Shown piece by piece: positions 1-11,519 of a stretch of DNA of 64,000 bases; the first letter of the stretch is position 1, and each line of letters begins with the position of its first letter. The DNA comes from Galdieria partita. Taxonomy: Eukaryota > Rhodophyta > Bangiophyceae > Galdieriales > Galdieriaceae. The DNA lies in contig BQMJ01000040.1 of the NCBI GenBank assembly GCA_025991245.1, positions 153,448 to 217,447 on the forward strand, given 5' to 3'. The notes under the pieces were generated by a model, which was given only the letters and a program-made list of their open reading frames with translations, was not told the origin of the DNA and did no database searches. The position numbers were made by a program, and so were the translations under genes.

Positions 1-208
1 GGGTACTGAAGCGATTGAAACAATGAATGAAGAATTGAATAAGAGAGCATTAAGTGTGATTCATCGTGTACAGTGCAAATTGACAGGAAATGATCATGTA
101 GAGTATGAAGTCCATTCAGTTCCTGCTCAGGTCAGCCGACTAATTGCCGATGCTATGAGCTTGGAGAATCTTTGTCAATGTTATGTTGGTTGGTGCCCAT
201 TTTGGTAA
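1..208 (+). CDS. TOR: Target of rapamycin (TOR) kinase, C-terminal end only (FATC domain)
   Basis: This is the 3' end of a gene that begins before the window; the reading frame is already open at base 2. The last ~60 residues have the FATC pattern of PIKK kinases and end in the almost invariant [14 protein letters not shown], the terminus of TOR rather than ATM, ATR or DNA-PK. In the family FATC is essential for kinase activity and its two cysteines form a redox-sensitive disulfide. The residues before it ([15 protein letters not shown]) match the segment linking kinase domain and FATC. TOR is the central nutrient-responsive Ser/Thr kinase controlling growth. The stop at 206-208 lies only 60 bp before the start of XPF on the same strand. 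Kinase and HEAT-repeat regions cannot be judged here. Confidence 0.95.
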   Translation, partial: GTEAIETMNEELNKRALSVIHRVQCKLTGNDHVEYEVHSVPAQVSRLIADAMSLENLCQCYVGWCPFW

Positions 209-268
209 TAAAATATATTTCCTTTTTGAGTGGATTTTGGGTTTATTTTGAAAACGGATCGATCGATC

Positions 269-2857
269 ATGGTTTTGGAATATGAAAGACTGGCTCTAAG
301 AGAAGTTGAAGAACAAGACGGTCTTTGTATAGTTGGAAGAGGATTAGGCGTGCAGAGAATCGTTTCTAAGCTTGTCAAGAACTTGTGCCGACAGCAAAAG
401 CTAATTCTCGGTTTACGCTTTTCCAAAGAATGGTTGCGCTCTTTGGAACAGTGGTTTCTAGTCAGCCAAAAGATAGCGCCTCACTGTTATCCAAGAGAAA
501 TAGACGCAAGCTATTCTCGAACAGAAAGGCAGTCTGTTTATCACTTACAACAAGGTTTCTTGATTGTGTCTTCCACCATTTTGGTACATGACCTTTTGTT
601 ACATGTGATACCGGCGGATAAAGTGAGTTGTGTGGTTGTGAACGAGGCAGAATTTTTGGTGGATGAGTCAAGAATAGAATGTTTTATCATTCGTCTACTC
701 AAAGAACAAAACAAAAACTGCTCAGTCAAAGCGTTTTCAGAGAGAGCGGAATATTTTACGAGGGGCTTTCATTTGGTGGAAAAGGCTATGAGAAACTTGA
801 GAGTTACAAAATTATATCTGTGGCCTCGATTTCGAGTGGAAGTAGACCACTGTTTGCAAAGGTCAAGTGGCCAACTCGTTGAATTGGAGGTTAGACAGAC
901 TCCAAAGATGGCGTCTTTAAGCAAGGCTATTTTGGAAGCCATGGGTGCTTGTTTAGTTGAACTGAAACGTCGGAATAAAAGTATCGATGTTTCTGAGCTT
1001 GATATAGAGAGTGCATTGTTCAAAAGCTTTGACTTTGTTATATTGAAGCAGTTGGAACCAATGTGGCACAATGTAAGTAGTCATACGAAGCAATTGATAC
1101 GTGATTTAAGAACTTTGAGAAACATCTTAACTTTTGCTACAAAGCTGAACTGTGTCAGTTTTTTTAATTTTCTCATGGCCATCACGCAAAGTGAGGATAC
1201 TTCCAAGTCCAACTGGCTAATGTCAAAAACTGGCGAGAAGATCTTTACTTATGCAAAAAGTAGAATCTATCAAAGGAAAAGTAAGGAAACTACGGATTTG
1301 GGGAGAAAAGAGAAAAGGGCCAAGTCAGCATCAACATCGAATATACCACTTGATATGAAAGTCATCCTTGAACCTAGTCCCAAATGGTCCGTTCTGCATT
1401 CTCTGTTGCAAGAAATCAGAGCCAAGACAGATGGCGCACAATGGGATGAGATGTTGTCGATAGGATATGGCTGTCGAGTTATTATTTTTGTTAAGGATGT
1501 GTCCACAATGGTAGAACTTTCAGAAATTGTAAAAAATGACAAGGCACCCGAAGAATACCTTCGCAAGGAATTCCAGAAACTTCTCAAAAGTCGAGATGAA
1601 GCTGTTGCTCGTGCTAAACGTCTTCTTGCAAAAGAAATTGCAGATTCAGAAAACTTTGATGAAATAGAAGCTGGACTTGATGACCTACAAGTTACATCAA
1701 CTAATGAATTTACTTCTTACTGTTCAAATGAAGACACTTTAGGAGAACAAGATTTGTTTCACAATCTTTCATTAGAAATTCCAGATATTGAAATAGTGAC
1801 AGTAGAAGGAAGGATAGAGACTTGGAAAGCATTGGAGATTCTTGAATCGTTGAAGCCAAGATTCGTGATTATGTATGAACCACAAAATTCACTAATACGA
1901 CAACTTGAAGTGTATCAAAACGAAATGAACGAGTTGCCATTAGAGGTATTTTGTCTTGTCTATGAAAATTCGGTCGAAAAGGATAAGTTTGAGAAAGCCT
2001 TGCAATATGAAGCTCATTCATTTGAACGCCTCATAAGAGAGAAGGAGAATATGGTTGTGTATGTAGAAGAAGAATATTCGAATACAGAAAAGATCGAAGA
2101 GGACACTACTAGGTTTGGAATCATAGAGGAAGGGACATCGAATCGAACTTCAAGGAAAATAAGAGGGAGAATATATGTGGATATGAGGGAATTCCGTAGC
2201 AAGTTACCCCAACTTTTGTATGATAATGGTGTTGAGCTCATACCTGTCACGTTAAGCATAGGTGATTACGTTCTAAGCAAGTCCATATTTGTGGAGAGAA
2301 AAAGTCTTTCAGATTTGACTAGTTCCTTGCAAAGTGGTCGACTATTTTCGCAAGTTCAACAACTCTGTCGTCACTGTCGCTTTCCTTGCCTTCTCATAGA
2401 GTTTCCCCCTGGAAAGTCATTTCTCTTGTCTAGTTTTTCGGAACTTGTGAAGGAGTTGAATCCAATTTCGTTGCTTAGTCGACTGGTTCTTCTAACGATA
2501 CATTTTCCCACTTTGCGTTTAATATGGTGTCATACCGAGTACTTTTGCGGCAGTGTTTTTGCTGCTTTGAAAAGTTCAGAACCAATTGACGAACTGCCGG
2601 ACATAGATTCTCTGTCACAACCCGAAACAGACTCGAGGGAATACGACAATTATTCTGCTGTTGACCTTTTGTTGCAGTTGCCAGGAGTTCATGAGCGCAA
2701 CGTTCAAAGCATATTAAACAGGTTCAACTCCATACAAGAGCTTTGCAATGCGGATGAGGCTGAATTGGAAAAGACTCTAGGCTCAAATCATGCCAAAATA
2801 TTGTATGAATTTTTACATTCGACTACACCTAACCTTTATGAAGGCCAGTTTAAATAG
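269..2857 (+). CDS. XPF: XPF/ERCC4/Rad1 structure-specific DNA repair endonuclease
   Basis: An intronless 862-residue protein, close to the family size of about 900. XPF pairs with ERCC1 and cuts the 5' side of lesions in nucleotide-excision repair, and also acts in crosslink repair. The N-terminal half corresponds to the degenerate helicase-like module. The ERCC4 nuclease core starts near residue 635 (IYVDMREF) and carries G665-D666 and E676-R677-K678 followed by D682, the GDX(n)ERKX3D metal-binding signature. The C-terminus (about 795-850) has the tandem helix-hairpin-helix region, with LPGVHERNV as first hairpin, used to bind ERCC1 and DNA. I chose the ATG at 269; the frame is open a little upstream (from 230) but without an earlier ATG. 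It follows TOR by 60 bp and converges on the next gene. Confidence 0.95.
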   Translation: MVLEYERLALREVEEQDGLCIVGRGLGVQRIVSKLVKNLCRQQKLILGLRFSKEWLRSLEQWFLVSQKIAPHCYPREIDASYSRTERQSVYHLQQGFLIVSSTILVHDLLLHVIPADKVSCVVVNEAEFLVDESRIECFIIRLLKEQNKNCSVKAFSERAEYFTRGFHLVEKAMRNLRVTKLYLWPRFRVEVDHCLQRSSGQLVELEVRQTPKMASLSKAILEAMGACLVELKRRNKSIDVSELDIESALFKSFDFVILKQLEPMWHNVSSHTKQLIRDLRTLRNILTFATKLNCVSFFNFLMAITQSEDTSKSNWLMSKTGEKIFTYAKSRIYQRKSKETTDLGRKEKRAKSASTSNIPLDMKVILEPSPKWSVLHSLLQEIRAKTDGAQWDEMLSIGYGCRVIIFVKDVSTMVELSEIVKNDKAPEEYLRKEFQKLLKSRDEAVARAKRLLAKEIADSENFDEIEAGLDDLQVTSTNEFTSYCSNEDTLGEQDLFHNLSLEIPDIEIVTVEGRIETWKALEILESLKPRFVIMYEPQNSLIRQLEVYQNEMNELPLEVFCLVYENSVEKDKFEKALQYEAHSFERLIREKENMVVYVEEEYSNTEKIEEDTTRFGIIEEGTSNRTSRKIRGRIYVDMREFRSKLPQLLYDNGVELIPVTLSIGDYVLSKSIFVERKSLSDLTSSLQSGRLFSQVQQLCRHCRFPCLLIEFPPGKSFLLSSFSELVKELNPISLLSRLVLLTIHFPTLRLIWCHTEYFCGSVFAALKSSEPIDELPDIDSLSQPETDSREYDNYSAVDLLLQLPGVHERNVQSILNRFNSIQELCNADEAELEKTLGSNHAKILYEFLHSTTPNLYEGQFK

Positions 2858-3034
2858 TAGGCAATTTTTGCCGAACAACTGGATTCTGCAATGATGTAAA
2901 TAAATAATGAAGTATTTTGCCGTATTATATTGTTTAGGAGAATATGCAGTATTATATGTCGAAAAACTTTCTTTACTATATTAGATAATATGGCAAAACT
3001 ATAACGTTTTTGAATGTTTCACTCCACAGTCACT

Positions 3035-4127
3035 CTATTCGCTGACGCAGTGGCCGTTGGAGTGTTTTGGAGCAATTGGAGGACAACTGACATGACATTT
3101 GAGTCTACTTATAATCTACAGAGATATCCTTACCCGTACAAGCAGGCGCCGTTGTACTGAACGGTTCCAGTTGGACAGGAAGAAACACATTCCTTTGGAA
3201 GAATTCATATCATTCCAATCATTGATAACAATTGGTTGCCTACCGTTCCGAATAACAGAGGTTTGGAGGAAGAGCAATTTTGCACGCATACTCTGGCATG
3301 TTGCCCTCCAACTGTCCCAACAACTTCGGTAAATTTCTCGTGACAAGATCCTTGACAGATCCTTCCATTGTAGACAGTATCTGATGGGCACTGACTGGTG
3401 CAATTGCGACCAGCCTGGAACTGGTTGGGAAGACAGGCGTTTCTACAGTAATTTCCATCGTATAGCAACGGATATGGGCACTCTTTCATGCATACTCGAT
3501 TCATTCTATAAGGAAGATGTGTTGGACTTTCCATAATTGAGTAGTAAGCCTTCAAGCAAAATTGCACCTACCATCCAGACAAGCATGTCATAGTTGAAGT
3601 GTCTGTCCACTTGGGGAAGCAGCTTTTAGTTTCTGATACTTTTGAAAGTATTGAGCTATCATTACCGTGTAGGGAGGACAAGTTTGAACGCATTGTTGTC
3701 CGTGAATATAATTGTAACCTGGAGGACATGAGTCGACACAAACATAGATATCGTCTACTAAATAAACAAATTTGTCTTGGGGACAAGTAGAAAGGCATTT
3801 GCGAGAAGATGAATCAATGGCCGGATACTGTGGAGGGCATGTTTCAACACAAAGATTATTATAGGAATATGTTGAGTCCGGGCACGATACAACACACTTA
3901 TGAGAAACCATATTCAGATACATTGGAGATGGACATCCTGATAGCATCTTATTCAGCTGAGCAACAGTAAGTGATTTATAGGTGGTTTCTTTTGTTAGAG
4001 ATTTCCTTTCGTAGCTTCTGTTGGTCTCATGGGAAATAGATGTTATTTGTTGCTCAAGCGCTTTCTCTGAAGTTGCCATGGTAAAAACTAGGAGACAAGA
4101 AAAACACAAAAATGCCAAGCGCATCAT
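3035..4127 (-). CDS. Secreted cysteine-rich repeat protein, four exons
   Basis: Exons, in transcription order: 4127-3666, 3567-3244, 3192-3134 and 3086-3035; introns of 98, 51 and 47 bp with GT-AG ends. The product is 298 residues. The first ~20 residues are a classic signal peptide (MMRLAFLCFSCLLVF). After a short charged stretch the rest is a series of short repeats built on CP/CPP pairs (CPSPMYL, CVVSCP, CVETCPP, CLSTCP, CVDSCPP, CVQTCPP, CMKECP), resembling furin-like or growth-factor-receptor cysteine modules. The last two small exons were recognised because they continue the pattern (ECVSSCP, YGCPP), which supports the splice choices. No membrane segment or GPI-type tail is visible, so secretion or cell-wall location is likely. 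I do not recognise a named family and assign no function. Confidence 0.8.
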
Positions 4128-4387
4128 TTGAGGAATTGAAAATTGTCAATACCCATGAGATAGGACGAGTTCTTTAAACAAATTTCCTCACAGATTTGGC
4201 GCCAGAAAAATGCCAACTCTGTTATTACGCTTATATATAACTAGTAGCACTGTATTTCGCAGGCACTTTCCAGAATCACGAAAACATTTAACACATTTCA
4301 AATTCAACCAAACGTATGTTCACAATGTTCCACAGACGATAACTCAAAGGAAATCCAAAATAAGAAGCATCAGATAAGATCGATATA

Positions 4388-6209
4388 TCATCTCCATGGG
4401 TAAGCAATACGCGAAACTTCCGAAAGAAAGCTCTTTGAATTATGTATGGTACTCCCACCCAAAATGATTCGAAATCCATTTGATTGTGCAAAATTTGCAA
4501 CAGCACTAATTTCAGGCTCACTCTCTGTTTGCAATTCTCCATTAATTATAGCAACAACTCTTGATTCTTGATATGTAACTCCTCCCGTGATAAAAATAAG
4601 TATTTCCTTTGGAACATTTTTACCAGTTGCTGGAGTCATGAATGGAAACTCGGTTTCTCTCAATCTACCTTTCATAATGTCGTCTATGATATGAACAATT
4701 AAGGGAACATGTTGAGCAAAAACATTTTCCACACCAACAATCCCTCGACGGACAGTGTTTCGAACTAAACCCAAAATACTTTTGTTTTGGAATATATCGC
4801 TTGTCCTACTGGCATTGCCACCATATTTGAGAAGAGAACTAAAAAGCTGCAAACGCTCTGCACTTAGTCCCTGAACATCAAATGAGTAAAAGTCTCACGC
4901 ATCAATCAAACCTACCAACTTCTTCAAGGTGTCCTTTATTTCTCCCAATCGATTTTGTGGTATTTCCTCATAACGCAATGCGTATATTAAACTAAGTCGA
5001 AATTTATCTTCAATATGAATACTTGGACTTTCAAGAATCTTAAAGAGTTGGTTTTGATGTTCAGTCAAACTGTTTCGACAGGCAATGTCTTGTTCAAGTT
5101 GTGCTACATCCATAAGGTGTCTAGATGTCACAAGACGCGAAAGTTCACTGATCAATATTACATGCTTGTTAACTTCAGAAGAGGAGCTTCGAAGTTCCGG
5201 ATAAGCCTCCAAAAATTTCATCATGTCTTCGATGGTTGATGTGCTATGATTATATCGAGCTTTCTCCTGAAATTGGTCGACCAAGGACTTTATGTTTACC
5301 CCCAAGTCTCCGTAGTTCTTATATCTATTTACATTGTAAAACTTATCCTGTTTTGAATCCAAAACAACCTCCTGATATCCTTTTCTAGCGTCCGGGGAAT
5401 GGCGCAGGTTAACTCGGTTATTCTTGACACCAATAAGTTCGTGTATCATGGCTTCGTACGTCCAAGGTGTCATTAAGGGAGTCAAAGGATCCTGCATACG
5501 GTCTAATATAAGTACTATCGGATTACTTTCACGACGACGAAAGTCAAACAGCGTATTTTCTTGATCCATTCTAACACTCAATCTTTCGCAGACGAACCTG
5601 CACAATTTGCTATGTGTGTCATAGCGGATAAAAGGCCTCATTTTCAGTGCGAGGAAAAGCGAACTTATCCCGTCAACCAGACGCTCCAAAATAGGGTTCT
5701 CACCTGAAGGGGACAATAAACAAGGAAGTACGTTCAGATGAAACAGCTGAGGTGCCACGGCATAGAAATCAAGAAAGTATTCCTGTACTTCACTGACAAG
5801 TTCGAAAGTATCTGATTCTGCAAGTTCTTCTAGCAAAGCTTTCCTGACAATATTTGAGAAAAATATGTGGTACTCGCCAAATTTGGGAGACGCAAGTTCC
5901 TTTTGCAAAATATTTAAGTTGGTAGAATTGGGTCTGACAAAAACCAAACACTTCATATGCTTCATTTGTTCGCTTCTTGGAGTCTCAAGTTTCTCTATTA
6001 GGAACACTCCTTTGTTATAAGCTTCAAGCTGTGAATAGACAAGTCCGATCATAGACAACTAAGAGCACTGTGTTTAGGGGTAACAAGAAAAAAAAGTTAC
6101 TTGTCAAACATACAGTTTCATCGTCTGTAAGTAAAGCCTTAAGTCCGGAGCAGCCTTCTACTATTCTTCTTACATAGTCCGTGGCTGAAGTGATGACGTC
6201 AAACACCAT
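4388..6209 (-). CDS. VPS45: VPS45, Sec1/Munc18-family vesicle fusion regulator
   Basis: Exons 6209-6114, 6058-4916 and 4870-4388; introns of 55 and 45 bp (GTATGT and GTAGGT donors). The joined protein has 573 residues, the usual SM-protein length. The N-terminus (VFDVITSATDYV), the segment FGEYHIFFSNIV, LILDRMQDPLTPLMTPWTY in the middle and GGSTIHNSKSFL at the C-terminus are the VPS45 subgroup pattern rather than Sly1, Vps33 or Sec1. VPS45 binds Tlg2-type syntaxins and promotes SNARE assembly on trans-Golgi/endosome membranes in the cytosol. The start codon lies 28 bp from that of TRAPPC10 on the opposite strand, so both are probably driven from one very short shared promoter. Membrin, a Golgi SNARE, is encoded at 24.1-24.8 kb in the same window. 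Confidence 0.93.
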
Positions 6210-6237
6210 TTCTCAATTTCAATACAATTTGTCAACC

Positions 6238-9200
6238 ATGGAAGGCATTTCACGAGGGCTTCCTGTTAGAGTTGTAGACGAATACAGGATATGGGACCGT
6301 TTAAGAGGTACTTTTATTTATTTTGGAAGTAAAAATGCTAACTGTTAAATTTCACTAGTTGAGTCAAGTATGCCACTATATCAGCTTTCGTGGAAAGATT
6401 ATTCCCACGATGGTTCGTTTGTTTCGAGAGTTTCTCAAAGTGTGTGGCTCGATTTTCTTGTAAATAGTGGCACAGTGGATTCTAGTAATGGAATTTTTAG
6501 CTATTTTCATTCCGGACCGGTTGATTGGTTTAAAAATCCCTATCTATATATTTATGTAATAAGCGTCGCAGATCTTGACTCGTATAGAGAAAAGCAAAGA
6601 ATGCGTTTACACGTATTTGCAGAGGCCTGTCGAGAGAAAAAGGTGGAGTATCTTATCGTATATAGTCCACCTTCAACAGCTCCTTTGGCTGCAGCTTTGA
6701 ACACAACAAACAGTAATGTGTCTTCATTAAGCTTGCGAATGTTTAGCGAAGAAGATCCTGCACAAAAAGCTCGAAGAAAGGTTTTCGAGAGGTTGAAAAC
6801 TGAACTCAACGTAATAAAAGGTCGTGAAACAGTTGTAAAGCTAGAACAGGGTGGAACAGTTCCAGCATTTTTTGTTCATCGATTACGAGAGTGCATTGTA
6901 TCGGCTATCGAGCAAAGGGTTAAAGGATACCGGAAGGAGTTAGACAAATACTTGCAGAGCAAAAGTTCTCCTGGATGGAATTTGCAAAAGTTGGTTGCAT
7001 TGGAAGAAAGTCTAGCCTTTGTCTACTATCAAGCTGGTCATTTAGAGTCCTCACTGAAATGTTATCAAAACGTTCAAGACGTACTTCAAAATAACAAGAT
7101 GAAAGTCTTTCGTCAGGCTTCTACTAAAATTTCTTCAGCTCGTCAAGTTTTATATTATGGTTGTGAAGAGATTCGCACTCTTTTGTGCCAAAGTCGCTTG
7201 GGAGAATTGGAAGTTTTGTCTTATATCTTTTCAAGACAGTTTGCATTGTTGTATTCATTGCGAATATTCGGCGATATCCCAAAATTGGTATTTAAGTAAG
7301 TATATTGTGTCATTTGGAAATCTTCGTCCTAAAGAAATCTTATAGCTATATTTCTAATATTTATCAGCGGACGAATTACGTGAATGAGGAAGCTGAAAAT
7401 TTTTTTATACAGGCATGGATCTTCTGCTGCTGTGGGGCGCTGAGAGACTCTTCTTATATTCCTCGAGATAATAATGCCGATGAATTAGAAGAAGATGCAG
7501 ACATCGAGCATTCTTTTCCTGCCTACTTTTCAGCAGATTTTATTGCGAAGCTTATTTTTATACAACTTTTGTGCTTTTCGAATTTTTTACGTTCGAAATA
7601 TAGCAAGATTTCAGCTGAAGTTCCTTGCATCTACCTAGATTTAGAGAAAATATTTGTAGATTCTCGTAAGCAACTAGCTATGGACGATGGGATACTAAAT
7701 GAAGACGAAACATTATCACACCATTTGGAAAGCCTCGAAAATGGTTGTATGGAATTCATTGGTTTGTGTCGTAACTTGACGGAGCTGCTCAGTAAATCTG
7801 GAAGACGAAGGCTTGTTTCGGAAATGCGCGGATATTACGGAGTTACGTTGGCAACTTTTGGAAGATTAGAAGAAGCACGACAAGTTTTGGAGGCCGAATG
7901 TTCTATGTTATCCAGTGAACATTGGAACCTCCTCTTATTTGACCGTCTAAGCTGGCTTGCTAGGACTGAAAAGGATCTTGGCCGTTTACCGGAATATTTG
8001 ACAAGTTGCTTAAGTATTCTTCACAACTTGTGTGATTTGCAGCGAAACTGCTCCGAGCATATAATGAAAAAGCTCAGACAGGAAGCTTCCTTTTGGATTG
8101 GAGAAGTAAATGAGTTATGCAAGACAGTTCCTGAGACAGTATCTTATCGTCTGGACAAAATTTTTCGCTCATGCAGAATTATGACAAAGTTGCAATCGGA
8201 AGAAATTTTTCAGTTTGACCCTCTTTCATTAGATATTTCTTTAGAATCTGAATTACCCAGTGGTATATATGTTGAAAAGTGCATTGTTATTTTGGCAGAA
8301 CAGAGTGAAGGTTTAAAGGATACAGAGCACAGAAGGCTTCAACTGGAAAGTAACGATTCATTTGATATACTACCTGGTTCCAACATTATTAGTGTTATCA
8401 CGGATAGTCTTGAACTTTGTGGAGTATTGTTTGTGGAGAGCATTCATTTAAAAATGCATAATTTGAATTTGATATGGACAGCGAAAGATCCACTCGACGC
8501 TTTTTTTCCATTGTTTACTTGTCTCATTGTACATGAGCGGCCTCCTCTTGGCCGCGTTATTCTTCAGTCATGCTCGGAATGTTACACAAACAATGGCAAG
8601 TTTTTCGTCGATCAGGATGTTGAAATTGAGGCTTCACAGCATTCTTCTGTAGAAGGTTCTCATATTCTTATCGGTTTTTGTAAGCATTCAAAGGATCAGA
8701 TATCCCTGAAGCTACCGTCTATCGAGGCTGGGGACACGTATCGATTAACAGCATCTATTCCTGTTCCGAAGGAAAACTTCAATCTCTTGAGAGTAATTCA
8801 AACCACGGGAGAACCATCGCATTATAAACAAAGTATGATCTTGTTTGCCACTTTAGTTGGCAAGGAGATTCTAAGTTCAGGAGAAGAGAAACGATTTCAC
8901 TATAGAACAGAAAAGGAAGTCGATATTATGTTTCCGTTTTCTATTGGTATACAATGCAAAACTCTCTTATTTGATGACAACACAGTGAAGTTTATACTTA
9001 CTTGTTCCTGTTGCAGTTCCCTTGTATCTCGTTTTGTTGCACTTCAAATTTTGTCCATGTCAGTGCCAGAGCTTCATGTAGACACTAGAAATGAAGATAG
9101 TCATTTATATTCTTTTCATTTTCGAAAACCCTTTGAAAGGCGATTCTTTTTGTTGAAGTTGGTTTCAGAAGTGGATAGGCTTAGATCTATGTTGAAGGCA

Positions 9201-9695
9201 ACGGAAGAATCATTTAGTTTATCATGTTGTATTTCGAAGCACAATGAGAGCTTTAATAATACTAATAGTATGCAACTAAGGTGTCCATTCCCGTTTGCAT
9301 CGCTTGTTCCGTCATATGTCTTCAGGGTAGAATATAAGTATGATGATACTTGCCAACCGCTACAAGGTTGTGAGTTTCCTCTTCGAATCAGTTTGAAGTT
9401 AATTCGATTGGACGGAGAGGAGACCTTTGGTGAAGGCTTTGGTTATTTAATTGACAACGACAGCGTTGGATGGATTATTGTGGGAAAATCTCGAGGCTTC
9501 TTGCCGCATAACCAATCCGCTGTTGACCTTGTAGTCACACTTGTTCCTGTTTTGTCCGGTATTTTGTATCTACCTTCCTTCTCTCTGTATTATAATGGCG
9601 AAAGGGTCCGTTCTCAAAATATTTATCAGGTTGATTGTAGCCGCCAAGTTATTGTGAGACCTCCTGTACACCTTCTGTCACCCTCAGTTTCATAA
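6238..9695 (+). CDS. TRAPPC10: TRAPP II complex subunit TRAPPC10 / Trs130
   Basis: Exons 6238-6307, 6359-7295 and 7346-9695; introns of 51 and 50 bp, the first with a TGCTAAC branch-like site. The product is 1118 residues, comparable to yeast Trs130. Recognisable are the N-terminal PLYQLSWKDY, the region with QKARRKVFERLKTELNVI, and LRECIVSAIEQR followed by a helical segment LEESLAFVYYQAGHLESSL, all typical of the conserved first half of TRAPPC10. The second half is poorly conserved, as usual, and is expected to form the beta-rich C-terminal lobe. The TRAPP II complex is the exchange factor for Rab11/Ypt31-type GTPases at late Golgi. The small first exon was inferred from the reading frame and from its closeness to the divergent VPS45 start. 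The third exon starts after an acceptor TTATAG. Confidence 0.85.
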
Positions 9696-10527
9696 CTATA
9701 ACTGATGAATATTGTTTTCAGTGCAGTTTACAAGTGACATATGAATGAAAGCAGACAAGCAGAATGGTTGAGTCTATCAAGTAGACCATGTGACCGAGTG
9801 TATAATCTTGCAAGTCATTTTCATTATTTTGTATTCGTTACGAATTATATGATAGTGGAATGGCAACAAAAGTGATCATTGTCCAAAAATGAACAACTTT
9901 TATTCTTATATATTGTGGCATCCTTAATGTTGATTGACTCGTAAATTATGAAATTCTTCGAAATTGTCGCCTTGCTTTTAATTTTTACGAATCATGATAT
10001 TTTGCTCGTAATATGAATGCCTTGTCGAAGAGCGAACAAAATTGAAATTCATTTTCCAGAAGAACTTTGCCAGCTGTTCGAAAATTTTGAGAAAACTGAT
10101 CTACAAACAGGATTTCTACATTGTCGACAAGGAATGTTTGATCTTTAGCACTCCATCATGAGAGAAAAGAGAGGGTTTTGAACTGCATTGGTTTGGTTTC
10201 CCTTAATATAGTTGTTTATAAATTTCGTATGATCCTTGCACTAATTGTTTCATTTCTGGTTACTTGAAACAAGGCTTTCGTTTCCTCCAACAAAAACATT
10301 TGCATTTAGTCTTCCTGTTTTCAATATAGCTGATTGCTAAAGCGAAATCAATCTTCTTAAGTATTGCTGAAATTTTGTTCAGGCAGAGGCAGTCGAACTT
10401 GTTTCACGTTTCAGAAACTGACTTTTTTTTCACATGGGCATAGTATATAATGCATGCATGAACATTTGAATATCAGCACTGGTCCTCAATTATCATTTTG
10501 AAGCTTTTAACTATCAACGGATACCAA
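9696..10527. other. Intergenic stretch, no gene seen
   Basis: About 830 bp of AT-rich sequence after TRAPPC10 with stops in all frames. I found no tRNA-like cloverleaf, repeat or coding exon. It probably holds the TRAPPC10 3' UTR and the promoter of the small gene that follows. Confidence 0.5.
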
Positions 10528-10849
10528 ATGGATAGTAAGTTCAAAAAATATAAGAAGATAACCAAGATGTTACAAAAATTTCCTGTAAACATCGATGGTC
10601 TTGAAGCAGACTGTAATGATATTCTCAATTGTTTCTTTTGCTAATGAGATATTGCATAATTCACAATATTTCAAGTTTTTATTCAGACGCAGCTAGAAGA
10701 ACAGTGATTTTCAGCAGAATGATAATAGAGAGAATTCCACTTGTTGAAAATACTTTCAAGTTGACCTATTTGGAGGAGTTCCTTTGCAACTCCTATTCGA
10801 TAGAATCCACGAAACAGAAATTTGGCGGGACAAGTTTGAATGACAACTC
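10528..10849 (+). other. Coding-like segments, possible upstream exons of the next gene
   Basis: An ATG at 10528 opens a 30-odd-codon frame (MDSKFKKYKKITKML...) that reads like protein. A GTTTCT donor and a TTATTCAG acceptor could join it to a second open stretch from about 10685. A different frame just upstream of 10850 (VPLQLLFDRIHETEIW) also looks coding and is in phase with the 10850 gene except for one TGA. Either a short intron (about 33 bp, shorter than any other here) removes this stop, or the sequence carries a break. I could not settle one model. Confidence 0.35.
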
Positions 10850-11379
10850 ATGGAGGCTGAACATAGTCTGATTGGGTCGGCTCCCATATTACCACTTCTT
10901 CCAGAACAACAATATATTGCAAACAAAGGACAACAGAGGAAACGTCGTTCAAAGGAAACGAATGAAAAGAATACAAACACTTGGCGATGTTCGATCCCTA
11001 CAATAGAACGGGACAAAGAAATCTTAGAAGAGGAGGAAGTGTTCAACTTGCTGCAAGCATTTAGAAAATATTTTCCAGAACCACCTAGCAACTTGAAAGC
11101 TCAGCAAATAATAGAGGTAAGCTATAGCTCTGTTTGTTTTGAGTCACTTAAGGGAAAAAGAGTGTGTCGGGAGCAGTCCTTACGGAGCAAGAAGAATTCG
11201 CGTTGTGGAAAGAAAATTTACAGCCTTGGAGCCATAGGTGGTACTCTAAAAAGGACTCTTTTTTCAAGGTTGCTAGAGCAAGGTTTCAGAACAGTTCAGA
11301 AATTCAATTTATTACAAAGGAACTGGCAGAAGAGTGGGCCAAACGCTTCTTTCATAGCAAAGAACAGATTGCTGACTAG
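10850..11379 (+). CDS. Small hypothetical protein, two exons (start uncertain)
   Basis: Exons 10850-11116 and 11161-11379, joined across a 44-bp intron (GTAAGC...AAAAAG) in phase 0, giving 161 residues. The N-terminal third is rich in charged and polar residues (QRKRRSKETNEKN), suggesting a disordered or nuclear-localised segment. A helical acidic stretch (ERDKEILEEEEVFNLLQAF) follows, and the C-terminus is rich in aromatic and charged residues (ALWKENLQPWSHRWYSKK). I recognise no family. The upstream sequence is in the same frame apart from a single TGA, so the true protein may be longer at its N-terminus. The gene lies between TRAPPC10 and the convergent PabA-PabB gene, 140 bp from the latter's stop. 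Confidence 0.55.
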
Positions 11380-11519
11380 GCTGTGTGATACTCATAACGT
11401 ATAAACAAGAGCGTAAACGTGTAGCAAATAAACATCCAACGCAGCAAACATGGACAGTAATATGAAAAATATAATACATGTTTTCAAAACAGCGGATGTA
11501 TACTCGAAATTGTCCTGCT

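Noticed and set aside
23-23. Treating the ATG at 23 as the start of a small protein
   Set aside because: The frame is open from the window edge and the protein is clearly the FATC end of TOR, so it is a partial gene.
9730-9800. A possible tRNA after TRAPPC10
   Set aside because: A few complementary bases are present, but no T-arm GTTCRA-type motif and no acceptor stem pairing.
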